From VBAS01 sp964581455 (lineage in GTDB: Bacteria > Bacteroidota > Bacteroidia > Chitinophagales > Chitinophagaceae): a stretch of 23,133 bases of DNA. The notes under the pieces are model-generated. The model was not told the DNA's origin and searched no databases. It saw only the letters and a program-made list of their open reading frames with translations. The position numbers were made by a program, and so were the translations under genes. The stretch spans positions 1-23,133 of the forward strand of contig CAZOOT010000043.1 in the NCBI GenBank assembly GCA_964581455.1, written 5' to 3'. Positions 7,534 to 16,202 of this stretch are shown here, piece after piece; the stretch's first letter is position 1, and each line of letters starts with the position of its first letter.

Positions 7534-8595
7534 TTAACGAACAACTTCCCGAATCACTCCGGGTATTTCCATCACCAGGTTTTCACCATAGGCACTTGCG
7601 GGAGTTTGGTATCCAGCTTTGAAATTGCCATTTAGAACTTTTTGTGTAATGATCAAAGCACTATGTGAGGTTAATGTATATCCCTCAGGACCGCTAAGTC
7701 TAACAATTGCCGATTCACCTTTTGTATTTGTTACTTTTCCCCAAACCAAACTTGTTGCCTTTTCTCTTTGTATGTCAGACGGACCTGCAGGCCTGTCCTT
7801 AATTTTCTTTCTGATAATATTGCGAATAAAATTTGTTCGTAAAAGCCAGTTGAATAGACGTTGCAATTTTAGCACTCGATAGGTTTTTGATGAAATTCCT
7901 GTATAAGTTTCAATATTTGGAATACCTGTTGTAAAATGGGCAGTAGAAATATCTCCCCAGGGAATACTCATTACAAAAAGTTTTTTTAAGCCAAAATCAA
8001 CCCACATCCCTTTTTTCCCAAGTGGGTTACGGATTATTTTTCCTTCTTTTCTAACAGCTCCTCCTTCTCCTAATTTACCAGCCATTGTTGTTGCTGTGCC
8101 ATGAGAGATTCCACCGCCAATACTGGCAAATGCCAATTGAAGCGAATCTGCGTCCTGCAACAGGTTTTTTAATTGCAAAGCGATACAGTCAGTTGGTACA
8201 ACGTCAAAACCTGCTCCGGGTAACAACATGATACCTGTTTTCTTTGCAGCAGCGTCGTAACGCTTTATCATTTCAAAAACAGCAATATCTCCATTAATAT
8301 CCAGGTAATGTGTCCCGGTTTGTAAACAAGCTTTGATCATTTGTTTTGCTGTGTATTGAAATGGGCCGGCTGCATGTATCACCACTTTCACTTCCCTCAA
8401 TGAAGCATATAAAGCATTTTCATCATCCAAATCAAATATTCTATATGGAAGATTAAGTTTAATAGCTATCGGTTCTATCAATTCTTTTTTTCTCCCGGAA
8501 AGTATGGGGTTAAGATTATATTGCTGAGCATACCTTGCTATTAATTCACCAGTGTAGCCGTTTGCGCCATAAAGCAGGAAGGAGTTTGATTGCAT
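7534..8595 (-). CDS. Saccharopine dehydrogenase-like NAD(P)-binding reductase
   Basis: 353 residues, no signal peptide. Residues 5-16 carry the Rossmann dinucleotide-binding loop (LLYGANGYTG, glycines at 10, 13 and 16). These are followed by the arginine of ILSGRKK, which commonly sets cofactor preference toward NADP, and by HAAGPF in the fourth strand. The segment CLQTGTHYLDINGD and the GAGFDVVPTDCIALQL motif identify the saccharopine dehydrogenase-like/trans-acting enoyl reductase superfamily, which reduces carbon-carbon double bonds or acts as oxidoreductases of unknown substrates. The true lysine-pathway enzyme is usually longer and sits with lysine genes, so this is a family-level call. 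Divergent from the cyanophycinase-like gene, with 123 bases between the starts. Confidence 0.85.
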   Translation of the reverse strand: MQSNSFLLYGANGYTGELIARYAQQYNLNPILSGRKKELIEPIAIKLNLPYRIFDLDDENALYASLREVKVVIHAAGPFQYTAKQMIKACLQTGTHYLDINGDIAVFEMIKRYDAAAKKTGIMLLPGAGFDVVPTDCIALQLKNLLQDADSLQLAFASIGGGISHGTATTMAGKLGEGGAVRKEGKIIRNPLGKKGMWVDFGLKKLFVMSIPWGDISTAHFTTGIPNIETYTGISSKTYRVLKLQRLFNWLLRTNFIRNIIRKKIKDRPAGPSDIQREKATSLVWGKVTNTKGESAIVRLSGPEGYTLTSHSALIITQKVLNGNFKAGYQTPASAYGENLVMEIPGVIREVVR

Positions 8596-8718
8596 CCGGA
8601 AATGTACAAAAGAAGAGCGACTTAAATTTTTAGTATATGATTTCTTTATCAGTATTTTTTTCAGATAAAATTTCGGCTCTGGAAACTCAGGTTTTGTATT
8701 TTTAATAAAATCATTTTT

Positions 8719-9603
8719 ATGGAATTCAAAAAAATCTTCACCTTTCTTCTGGCCCTTTCACTTTTATTTTCGCTACAAAGTTTTTCTCAATCAAATTCTG
8801 ACTCAGTAACCACGGGTCCGGAAAAAGGCAGTTTATTGATTGCAGGTGGTGGAAGATTGGGGCAAGAGATCTGGGACAAGTTTATTGAACTGGCAGGGGG
8901 TAAAACCGCAACAATTGTTGTAATACCAACTGCAATTGGTGAAAATGCAATACAAGCCGGAGAAGCAACGGTAACTCAATTAAAAAATATGGGGATAGCC
9001 AATGTACAATTATTACATACAAATGATCCGGCTGAAGCCAACAAAATTGATTTTACCCTCCCGTTATTAAAAGCATCAGGTGTCTGGTTCAGCGGAGGAC
9101 GGCAATGGAGACTGGCTGATTCCTATTTGGGCACCCGTACCCAAAAAGAATTAGAAAAATTATTAGACAGAGGCGGAGTTATTGGCGGCACATCAGCGGG
9201 TGCTACTATTATGGGATCTTATATGGTAAGAGGCGATACAAAAAACAATACGATCATGATGGGTGACCATACCATTGGAATGAATTTTTTAAAAAATGCT
9301 ACAATTGACCAACATGTCATGAGAAGAAACAGGCAATTCGATCTTATTCCGGTTATAGAAACTTTTCCAAAACTTTTGGGAATTGGAATTGATGAACGTA
9401 CAGCCATAATTGTCAAAATGGACCGTTTTGAAGTTATAGGCCCATCCTATGTAGGTATCTACGATGCAAAAGAATGGAAAGCACAAAAAGCAAAAGATGG
9501 GAAAAAATCTAACCCATTTTTTTATATGAGCAGCGGTCAGCAATATGATTTGAAAAACAGGAAAGTTATTTCGGATGCAAGACATACTATCACTGATAAA
9601 TAA
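8719..9603 (+). CDS. Secreted cyanophycinase-like serine peptidase (family S51)
   Basis: 294 residues. A signal peptide occupies about residues 1-23 (cleavage near SFSQ). The mature enzyme shows the S51 fold: KGSLLIAGGG at the start, ATIVVIPTA, the glutamine of FSGGRQWRLAD, and the nucleophile S159 in GGTSAGAT, with a probable catalytic histidine in IDQHVMRRNR. Cyanophycinases cut the arginine-aspartate storage polymer cyanophycin into beta-Asp-Arg dipeptides. Exported forms allow growth on polymer released by other bacteria. Many Bacteroidota S51 proteins carry this name without tested activity, so the substrate is unproven. The key residues are present and the length is normal. It is convergent with the SusC/SusD operon, whose terminator lies between them. 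Any functional link to that importer is only positional. Confidence 0.85.
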   Translation: MEFKKIFTFLLALSLLFSLQSFSQSNSDSVTTGPEKGSLLIAGGGRLGQEIWDKFIELAGGKTATIVVIPTAIGENAIQAGEATVTQLKNMGIANVQLLHTNDPAEANKIDFTLPLLKASGVWFSGGRQWRLADSYLGTRTQKELEKLLDRGGVIGGTSAGATIMGSYMVRGDTKNNTIMMGDHTIGMNFLKNATIDQHVMRRNRQFDLIPVIETFPKLLGIGIDERTAIIVKMDRFEVIGPSYVGIYDAKEWKAQKAKDGKKSNPFFYMSSGQQYDLKNRKVISDARHTITDK

Positions 9604-9622
9604 ACATTGAGAGATTTTTAAT

Positions 9623-9651
9623 AAAAAAGAGGTGGAATAATCCACCTCTTT
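9623..9651 (-). terminator. Intrinsic terminator of the susC-susD operon
   Basis: A perfect 11-bp stem (9626-9636 with 9641-9651) around a 4-base loop. On the minus strand it is followed by a T-run (A residues at 9623-9628 on +), so it ends minus-strand transcription coming from susD. It may also act weakly on the plus-strand gene ending at 9603. Confidence 0.85.
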
Positions 9652-9678
9652 AAACTGTTTAAAAATGTTTAGTGTTTT

Positions 9679-11100
9679 TTAATATCCCTGGTTCTGTACC
9701 ATATTCTCATTCGCATTAATCTCATCCTGAGAAATCGGAAGAACCACCCTGTTATTAGGATAATTAATCGTGCAAATAACAGATGTACAATTGGTACGGA
9801 CGATGTTTTTCTTATGCCTCATTAAGTCCCATAAACGCTGTCCTTCGAAACACAATTCTTTTCTTCTTTCCAGCATCACTTCATCAACGAGGGCTGTTCC
9901 GGTAGCAGTTACATTAGCTGCTGTTGGTAATCCACGTTTGCGAATTACATTTACATCAGCCTGGGCACCCGTTGTATTCGGACTGCTTTTTCTTGCATAA
10001 GCTTCTGCCCTGATTAAATACACTTCAGACAGCCTCATGACTTTGGTATTATTTAGTCCCAGGTTACTGGGATATTTTACCATTCTAAACGGAGCATAGC
10101 TCCCGGTCAATACCGGATCTGTGGCAAAAATTGAATACCGTGCATCAGTAACAGGAATTAAATTAGCCAGATCATTGGAAGCCAGGTAATCTCCATATCC
10201 GGTTTTATTATACATACCACCCAGTGCATCTGAACCTCTGTTATCAGTAGCAGTGTTGGCAATTTCAAATATAGATTCTGACGAATAATTATTTGCCCAA
10301 AGACTTGTATAATAATTTGCGTTGGAAACCAGTGAATATTTATTGCTTGAAATAACTTCCGTTGCCATCTGGATAGCGTTATCAAAATCTTCTTTATACA
10401 AATAGACTCTTGCCAATAGGGCTTTAACAGCTGTTTTTGTTAACAGTGAGGTTCTGCCGTTCCTAGATGTTTCACTCATTTTTGGAATTGCTGCAGTCAT
10501 ATCGCTGATGATCTGGTCATAAACCTGTTTTACAGTACTGCGATTAGGTTTATTTGTAATGTCAAACGCCAGAACCAGCGGAATACCTGGATGAGATGCA
10601 TCAGCAGTGAATTTATAATGCTGGGCATATAACCTTACCAGGTCAAAATATATCTGGCCGCGTAATGCAAGCGCTTCACCAATGATATGGTCTTTTTGTG
10701 CTTGAACAGATGTTGGCACATCTACATTTGCATTGATGATTGCATTGGCAGAGTTGATGGTGGAATACATGGTAGCCCACATACCAGTAGCAATAAAATG
10801 AGATGGCTCTGCTACATATTCGGCATACTCCTTAGCTCTGTTTGCCTGGGAATTTTGTTTTACATCATCTGCCATTACATCCGGTGTCAGGATAAAGTAC
10901 CTGCCGTAGTGATTGGCACTTGACAGCCCGTTATAAATGGCGGTAATGGATGATTTATAATCATCAAGGGTTAAAAAGGCCTGTTCGTTTGAAACCGACT
11001 GAGCCGGATTCAACTCCAGGAATTCTTTTTTACATGATACAAGCGTCAATAGCAGTATCAATGTAAAGTTTATTAAAATCAGATTTATATTCTTTTTCAT
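9679..11100 (-). CDS. susD: SusD/RagB-family outer-membrane nutrient-binding lipoprotein
   Basis: 473 residues. The lipobox is at residues 20-23 (LVSC, with C23 as the lipidated residue), preceded by a hydrophobic leader. FLELNPAQSVSNEQAF right after the anchor is the standard SusD start. The region ALALRGQIYFDLVRLYAQHY is the TPR-like helix pair shared by the family. The C terminus contains RLSEVYLIRAEAYARK and ERRKELCFEGQRLWDLMRHKK, both diagnostic. SusD-like proteins sit on the cell surface as a lid on the SusC barrel and bind oligosaccharides or peptides before import. The ligand cannot be read from this sequence. Starts 21 bases after susC and shares its transcript. The gene symbol denotes family, not proven starch use. 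Confidence 0.95.
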   Translation of the reverse strand: MKKNINLILINFTLILLLTLVSCKKEFLELNPAQSVSNEQAFLTLDDYKSSITAIYNGLSSANHYGRYFILTPDVMADDVKQNSQANRAKEYAEYVAEPSHFIATGMWATMYSTINSANAIINANVDVPTSVQAQKDHIIGEALALRGQIYFDLVRLYAQHYKFTADASHPGIPLVLAFDITNKPNRSTVKQVYDQIISDMTAAIPKMSETSRNGRTSLLTKTAVKALLARVYLYKEDFDNAIQMATEVISSNKYSLVSNANYYTSLWANNYSSESIFEIANTATDNRGSDALGGMYNKTGYGDYLASNDLANLIPVTDARYSIFATDPVLTGSYAPFRMVKYPSNLGLNNTKVMRLSEVYLIRAEAYARKSSPNTTGAQADVNVIRKRGLPTAANVTATGTALVDEVMLERRKELCFEGQRLWDLMRHKKNIVRTNCTSVICTINYPNNRVVLPISQDEINANENMVQNQGY

Positions 11101-11121
11101 TGTATTCGTTTTTTATTTTTT

Positions 11122-14100
11122 TTATAATCCTACATTGATACCAAAAGTGATAGACTTGATAGCAGGTGTTAAGCTTGCAGAAATTCCACTGATATCCGCT
11201 TCAGGATCCAGGTACAAGTTCTTATCCTTTGTCCATGTAAACAGGTTTGTTCCTCTTAAATATACCTGAGCAGATCTTAACTTAAGTTTTGACGCAATAT
11301 CCGGACTAAGATTGTATGATAGAGTTGCATTCCTCAATCGGGCAAATGTTCCATCTAATAACCACCTGCTTGAATTGCTTACATTACTGCTGGAATTACC
11401 ACCCCACTTATGCTGAGGAAAAATTGCATTGGTTTTTCCGGGCAGCCAGCGGTTTTCAAATGCATACAATGTTGTACTTCTTGGCGTCAATGAACCATCA
11501 CCCATTAGGAATCTTCCCTCGGAATCATAAATATAATTTCCTGCTGAGTAAGTAAATTGTGATGTAAGAGATAAGTCCTTATACCTGAGATTAATATTGA
11601 ATCCTCCATAAAAATCCGGTGTGGCACTCTTACCAACATAATATTGCTTGGCTTTGCTGATGCTGCTCGTAGTTGCAGTCTCTGTCTCATCGGTATACCA
11701 TAATGGCTTACCATTTGACTGATCAACACCGGCCCATCCAAATAAATAAAATTCCTGATAATCTCTTCCTTCTTCCCTGCGCTTGGTACCATCAATATAA
11801 GGCGATTCAAGTTTGTTGATCTTATTATTCAGTATTGATGTATTAAAGCCAAAATCCAAAGAGAAATCCTTCTTATTAATGACTGCTACATTCAATAAAA
11901 CCTCAATTCCTTTGTTTGACATGTCACCAAAGTTCTTTAACACACTTCCAAAACCAATTGATCTTGGTAAAGGAACATTCAATAAAAGATCTGAGTTTAC
12001 TTTATTAAAATAATCTACACTTAAATCTACACGCTTAAATAAAGAAAGATCCATTCCTATATTCAAAGTCTCCATACTTTCCCAGGTAACCAAGGGATTC
12101 GCAATCTGAGATGGTTCACCACCAGGTAAGCCATCATAATCACGTCCATATCCGTACAAACCTCTGCCGGGGAAGTTGCCAATTTCTGCATTTCCTGTAA
12201 TACCATAAGAGGCTCTTAATTTCAGTTGATCTACAAAATTCACATTGTACATAAAATCTTCTTTATGCAGCGCCCAGGCCAATCCTGCAGACCAGAAATT
12301 TCCATAACGGGTTTCAGAACCAAAACGGGATGATCCGTCTCTTCTGAAACTTCCATCTACAAAATACTTTCCTTCGTAATCATAATTTACACGGGCAAAT
12401 ATTGAATTAAACGTGTATTGTGTTAATGTGGAAGAAGCTGAAAATCCATCAGCAGCACTTGCCAGCGTTCTCAGCTGTGCATTGGGGAAATTCTGACCAA
12501 AGCCGTATAAAGTTTTTCTGTTTGACTTTTGAGCCTCGTATCCCAATAAGGTATTTACATTATGTCTTCCCCCGAATTTATTTATATAATTCAATGTCTG
12601 TGTTCCTACCCAGTTCTTATTCAACGTAGCATTTTCTTCAGCATATCCATTTAAATTTCTTCCGTCACCATAACGCTGATTTTTATAATTTGATTCATCA
12701 ACCTGGATCAGGTCAACATTCCACTGTGTACGAAAGGTGAATTTTTTTAAAAATTTATAATCGACTGAAAAATTATCTGTTAACCTGAACTGTGTGGTTA
12801 ATCTTTGATCATCTCCGCTTAATGCACCAACCGGGTTATTACCGCCCATTGGAAAATAATTCTTATGCTGATCATTGTATAAGCCAAATTCATCCTTAAT
12901 TGGAATTAATGGAGAAAGTAAGAATGCATTATATATCGGATTTGCCCATGCAGATCCATCGGTAAATCCATTTTGATTAAAATTACTCACGTTTAATCTA
13001 TTGGCAATTGTAATATTATCATTCACTTTTGATTCAATATTCATTCTTGCAGAAAGTCTGTTGAAATCTGAACCAATGATATAGCTCTCCTGATCAAAAT
13101 ATGACATGGAAAAAAAGTATTTGGTATTGTCACTTCCACCCGACCCGCTGAGGTCATAACTATGATTAACTCCGGTTCTGGTAATTGCATCCAGCCAACG
13201 TGTATCTGTAGGTTGACCAGTTGAAGGATCCGTTAATTGTTTGAATGTATTATTAAATCTTGTTTGAGCCTGAGCAAGAGTTTGCCCGGCATTGGTATAT
13301 CCTTCCAGATATAACTGAGTATATTGCTCTGCTGTTAATGGCTTGGAAAATTTTCCTGTAGCAATTGAATTAAAACCCACTTGTGATTTCAGTTCAAGTC
13401 TGATCTTACCTGATTTACCACTCTTGGTTGTTATCAGGATTACTCCATTAGCCCCGCGGGATCCATAAATAGCAGTTGAAGATGGATCTTTCATAATAGT
13501 TATCGTTTCAATATCGTTTGGATTTAATGAAGCCATAACATTACTGCTTCTGCCGCTATTGCCATTTAAACCAGCAATACTTCCGGACTGAATGGGAATA
13601 CCATCAATTACATAAAGCGGCTCGCTGGAAGCACTGATAGAACCTATACCCCTGATCCGGATATTGGTACCGGCGCCTGGTGCACCATCAGAACTTGTTA
13701 ATTGAAGTCCCGCTACATTTCCTTGCAGAGATTGCTCAAATGAAGTAAATGGTACCTGTTCCAGTTTTTCGCTTTTAATTGTGGCTATCGAACCGGTAAC
13801 AGATTGTCTTGTTTGCTTACCATAACCGGTAACAATTACCTCAGTTAAAGATTCTGCACTTTCTTCCAATGAAACATTGATCAAACTGCCTGAACCGACT
13901 TTAACTTCATAAGTTTTTTTACCAATGAAACTAAACTGAAGGATATCTCCGTTCTTCACTTCAATGGAGTAAATGCCATCTGCATTTGTCTGAGTTCCTC
14001 TATCAGCCCCTTTAATGGTTACGGAAACAGCTTGAATAACTGCACCATCCTGTTTACCAGTTACTTTACCAGTAACTGTTTTTGTTTGAGCGATTGCATC

Positions 14101-14151
14101 GAAAGATGCAAATAAACTAAAACAAAAAAAGGCTATTAAAATTTTTTTCAT
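11122..14151 (-). CDS. susC: SusC/RagA-family TonB-dependent outer-membrane transporter
   Basis: 1009 residues counted from the ATG at 14151. The open frame extends upstream to 14217, but the extra 22 residues precede a perfect signal peptide (MKKILIAFFCFSLF, cleavage near AIAQ), so the inner ATG is chosen. Residues 25-95 are the carboxypeptidase-regulatory-like (CarboxypepD_reg-like) domain, followed by a TonB-box-like segment TEVIVTGYG at 103-111. The plug domain follows with SLQGNVAGLQL, IRIRGIGS and EPLYVIDGIPI, and the rest is the 22-strand barrel ending in ITFGINVGL. There is no STN domain, so it is unlikely to signal to a sigma/anti-sigma pair directly. It imports a ligand captured by SusD, driven by TonB. 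A small hairpin (14208-14221) lies in the leader. Confidence 0.95.
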   Translation of the reverse strand: MKKILIAFFCFSLFASFDAIAQTKTVTGKVTGKQDGAVIQAVSVTIKGADRGTQTNADGIYSIEVKNGDILQFSFIGKKTYEVKVGSGSLINVSLEESAESLTEVIVTGYGKQTRQSVTGSIATIKSEKLEQVPFTSFEQSLQGNVAGLQLTSSDGAPGAGTNIRIRGIGSISASSEPLYVIDGIPIQSGSIAGLNGNSGRSSNVMASLNPNDIETITIMKDPSSTAIYGSRGANGVILITTKSGKSGKIRLELKSQVGFNSIATGKFSKPLTAEQYTQLYLEGYTNAGQTLAQAQTRFNNTFKQLTDPSTGQPTDTRWLDAITRTGVNHSYDLSGSGGSDNTKYFFSMSYFDQESYIIGSDFNRLSARMNIESKVNDNITIANRLNVSNFNQNGFTDGSAWANPIYNAFLLSPLIPIKDEFGLYNDQHKNYFPMGGNNPVGALSGDDQRLTTQFRLTDNFSVDYKFLKKFTFRTQWNVDLIQVDESNYKNQRYGDGRNLNGYAEENATLNKNWVGTQTLNYINKFGGRHNVNTLLGYEAQKSNRKTLYGFGQNFPNAQLRTLASAADGFSASSTLTQYTFNSIFARVNYDYEGKYFVDGSFRRDGSSRFGSETRYGNFWSAGLAWALHKEDFMYNVNFVDQLKLRASYGITGNAEIGNFPGRGLYGYGRDYDGLPGGEPSQIANPLVTWESMETLNIGMDLSLFKRVDLSVDYFNKVNSDLLLNVPLPRSIGFGSVLKNFGDMSNKGIEVLLNVAVINKKDFSLDFGFNTSILNNKINKLESPYIDGTKRREEGRDYQEFYLFGWAGVDQSNGKPLWYTDETETATTSSISKAKQYYVGKSATPDFYGGFNINLRYKDLSLTSQFTYSAGNYIYDSEGRFLMGDGSLTPRSTTLYAFENRWLPGKTNAIFPQHKWGGNSSSNVSNSSRWLLDGTFARLRNATLSYNLSPDIASKLKLRSAQVYLRGTNLFTWTKDKNLYLDPEADISGISASLTPAIKSITFGINVGL

Positions 14152-14533
14152 GTGTCTTTGTTTTTTGTTTTGATTTAAAAAATGTTTATCCCTTACATAA
14201 ATCAGGCAGGCTAACAAGCCTCATGATCTATATAATACTATTTGAAATTATTTTTTAGTTATTGCTAATGCAAACCAAAAATTGAAAAATGAGCAATTGT
14301 AATGAAAAGATGATTCTGCTCATTTTGAATTATCCCTGTTTATTTAAAAATTCATTTTTTCAGCAAATTGCTAAATGAAAAATAAAAGTATGTTAAAGTA
14401 ATCTGCTTCAAATTAAACTGAGATTAAAATCTGATTAAAATTTAATGTTGGAATTAATGAAGGCGATTGCATTGCCTGTATATGAAGACATTAAATCAAT
14501 AAATTATGCTGCCTGAGATTTTTTAACTTTATT

Positions 14534-14549
14534 ATTTTTTATAAAAAAT
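14534..14549. repeat. Perfect 16-bp AT palindrome in the long gap upstream of susC
   Basis: The sequence is A, six T, AT, six A, T, a perfect palindrome, flanked by further A/T runs. The gene-free stretch from 14152 to 14668 is strongly AT-rich. Apart from this element, a weak 7-bp hairpin near 14462-14478 and the terminator at 14623-14648, I see no gene or clear promoter in it. It may be a bendable or protein-binding site, or just a consequence of base composition. Confidence 0.35.
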
Positions 14550-14622
14550 ATAAACGCTTTATAAAAAAATACATGATCACTTTTTAAATAAAATCGATAC
14601 ATGTATTAAAAAAAATTTGGTT

Positions 14623-14648
14623 AAAAAAAAGGGCATCAATAGATGCCC
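14623..14648 (-). terminator. Intrinsic terminator of the SWIB/H1-like gene
   Basis: A 7-bp GC-rich stem (GGGCATC at 14631-14637 with GATGCCC at 14642-14648) has a 4-base loop. On the minus strand it is followed by eight T residues (A at 14623-14630). It lies 20 bases past the stop of the gene at 14669-15016. Confidence 0.9.
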
Positions 14649-14668
14649 GTAAATTTCATTTGATTTTT

Positions 14669-15016
14669 TTATTTCAAATGCTTAGAAAGATGTTTAGCCA
14701 TATCAAACATTGATACTTGTCCTTTGCCGCTGAAAATTGGTTTCAGTTTTGCATCAGCATTGATCATGCGTTTGTTGGCTTTATCCTGTAGCTTATTTGC
14801 TTTAATGTAAACCCACATTTTTTTCACCACTTCAGTACGTGGTAGAGATTTACTACCTACTACTTCGGCTAATGCTGCACTTGGTGCAAGTGGTTTCATA
14901 AACGCTGCGGATGGTTTACGGGCAGATTTTTTCTTTGCTGCTTTTTTTACTGGTTTCTTAGCTGCTTTTTTAGCTGCAGGTTTTTTGGCTGCCTTCTTTG
15001 CAATTTTCTTTGCCAT
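14669..15016 (-). CDS. SWIB-domain protein with a histone-H1-like lysine/alanine tail
   Basis: 115 residues. Residues 1-35 consist of repeated K, A and P (AKKAAKKPAAKK-type blocks), giving a highly basic, flexible tail like the C-terminal domain of histone H1 and the Hc1/Hc2 proteins of chlamydiae. Residues 40-113 form a SWIB domain: LAEVVGSKSLPRTEVVKKMWVYIKANKLQD, INADAKLKPIF and VSMFDMAKHLSKHL. The order (basic tail first, SWIB second) is a known bacterial form. I infer a DNA-binding nucleoid-associated protein; the role of bacterial SWIB domains is not established. It is monocistronic with its own terminator and a good -7 promoter element. Confidence 0.9.
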   Translation of the reverse strand: MAKKIAKKAAKKPAAKKAAKKPVKKAAKKKSARKPSAAFMKPLAPSAALAEVVGSKSLPRTEVVKKMWVYIKANKLQDKANKRMINADAKLKPIFSGKGQVSMFDMAKHLSKHLK

Positions 15017-15065
15017 TTTGTTTTAAGTTTTAGATTTTTAATGGATGTTCAATTTTTTCCTGTAC

Positions 15066-15073
15066 CAAATATA
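15066..15073 (-). promoter_or_regulatory. TATATTTG, perfect Bacteroidota -7 promoter element for the SWIB gene
   Basis: On the minus strand the sequence reads TATATTTG, an exact match to TAnnTTTG, 50 bases upstream of the ATG at 15016. No clear TTTG is seen at the usual -33 distance, so it is a half-match. Transcription would start near 15060 and leave a leader of about 45 bases. Confidence 0.45.
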
Positions 15074-15214
15074 GATTATTTGATTACATAAGGGAAAATC
15101 AATTTATTTTTCTTTTTCCTGACCCTTTATATTGTTGGTAAGTTGTTGATGAAGGGTGTCAGCAGCCGGTGCTTTTTACCCAGGTAAACTAAAGAAATTA
15201 CCTATTTTCATTTC

Positions 15215-15589
15215 ATGAATTTACTTGGAAACATCGTTTGGCTGATCTTCGGAGGCTTGTTTGCAGCATTGGGATATTTCTTTGGGGGCCTCATACTCTG
15301 TATAACAATTGTAGGTATTCCATGGGGATTGCAATGTTTTAAATTAGCCAGTTTGGTATTATGGCCATTTGGCCAAAAAGTGATCAATGCTGACAGCAAT
15401 ACGGGTTGTCTGTCTGTATTCTGCAATATTATCTGGATTGTTTTTGGAGGCTGGTACACTGCCCTGGTTCATATTATCATGGGAATAATTCTGTTTATTA
15501 CCATAATTGGGATTCCCTGGTCCCGTCAGCATTTTAAGCTGGTAGAGATTTCATTGATGCCTTTCGGAAAAAAGATTGTTTCCGAATAG
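15215..15589 (+). CDS. yccF: YccF-domain inner-membrane protein
   Basis: 124 residues. The protein contains two tandem copies of the YccF unit: NIVWLIFGG at the start with ITIVGIPWGLQCFKLASLVLWPFG, then NIIWIVFGGW with ITIIGIPWSRQHFKLVEISLMPFGKK. Each copy has a hydrophobic helix pair and the conserved GIPW then FKL then PFG motif. The family is a small integral membrane protein group, widespread in bacteria and of unknown function. No signal peptide beyond the first helix. It is on its own transcript, divergent from the SWIB gene (198 bases between starts). Length is normal for the family, and both repeats look intact. Confidence 0.9.
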   Translation: MNLLGNIVWLIFGGLFAALGYFFGGLILCITIVGIPWGLQCFKLASLVLWPFGQKVINADSNTGCLSVFCNIIWIVFGGWYTALVHIIMGIILFITIIGIPWSRQHFKLVEISLMPFGKKIVSE

Positions 15590-15719
15590 GACCCACTTAA
15601 AATAATAGGAATTTTTCCCCTCCAGAAAAACAAAATAAAATTTCATATGTGCCTGTTTCTGTAAATCAGACTTTGATTTTTTAAGAAAAGTTGTTACCTT
15701 TTTCCCATTAAACCTTAAC

Positions 15720-16184
15720 ATGAAGTTCCTCCTTCGCCGATATTTCGTATGGCTTGTGCTGTTTTTGATTTCCTGCAGCAGGCATCCCGATAATAATTTA
15801 AATAATAATCCACAAGGATATTCCGATTCCCAGGTAGTAGGTTCCTGGAAAATTACAGGTTATTCGTCAAGCCAGCCATATGATTGGGATAATGATGGCT
15901 CTGTGGAATCAAACATTTACAATTCATGGTCCGATTGTTCCAAAGATAATTTATATCATTTTTCGGCTGATAAAACAGGCCTCGTTAAAACCGATTGCGC
16001 CACTACACTTCAGGCCAGTTGGTCTATTATCAATACCCGGTATTTGGTTATTACTCCAACCGGGCAATCATCAGAGTCAGAGAAAATAGTTTCGATGACT
16101 TCTGTTGAATTCCAAACATCCCGGGATGTAACTGTTTCCAATGGTCAAAACATGACACTTACGAAAATCTGGACCAGGCAATAG
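15720..16184 (+). CDS. Lipocalin-like lipoprotein of unknown function
   Basis: 154 residues. The lipobox is LISC with C19 as the lipidated cysteine, after an RR-containing basic start and a strongly hydrophobic stretch. The mature protein begins with an asparagine-rich linker (NNLNNNPQ), then VVGSWKITGYSS, which is the opening strand of the lipocalin-like domain of Bacteroidota lipoproteins. Alternating beta strands follow to the end (LYHFSADKTGLVKTD, ASWSIINTRYLVITP, VEFQTSRDVTV, MTLTKIWTR), as expected for an eight-stranded barrel. Two cysteines (in WSDCSKDN and KTDCATT) could form a disulfide. The ligand is unknown. Eighteen bases separate it from the next gene on the same strand, so they are probably cotranscribed. 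Confidence 0.8.
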   Translation: MKFLLRRYFVWLVLFLISCSRHPDNNLNNNPQGYSDSQVVGSWKITGYSSSQPYDWDNDGSVESNIYNSWSDCSKDNLYHFSADKTGLVKTDCATTLQASWSIINTRYLVITPTGQSSESEKIVSMTSVEFQTSRDVTVSNGQNMTLTKIWTRQ

Positions 16185-16202
16185 CAGTATATTTGATTTT
16201 TT

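Noticed and set aside
9289..9645. 118-residue minus-strand frame opposite the cyanophycinase-like gene
   Set aside because: It is antisense to a gene with clear catalytic motifs, and its composition (many F, I, C, S) is that of a reverse-strand shadow.
11505..11810. 101-residue minus-strand frame inside susC
   Set aside because: It lies in another frame on the same strand as the well-supported susC coding sequence and has no family features.
14534..14549. AT palindrome as a replication origin or attachment site
   Set aside because: There is no DnaA-box cluster, integrase, tRNA or duplicated flank near it. Base composition alone may explain it.
15208..15459. 83-residue minus-strand frame opposite yccF
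   Set aside because: It is antisense to a gene with two intact family repeats and has no features of its own.
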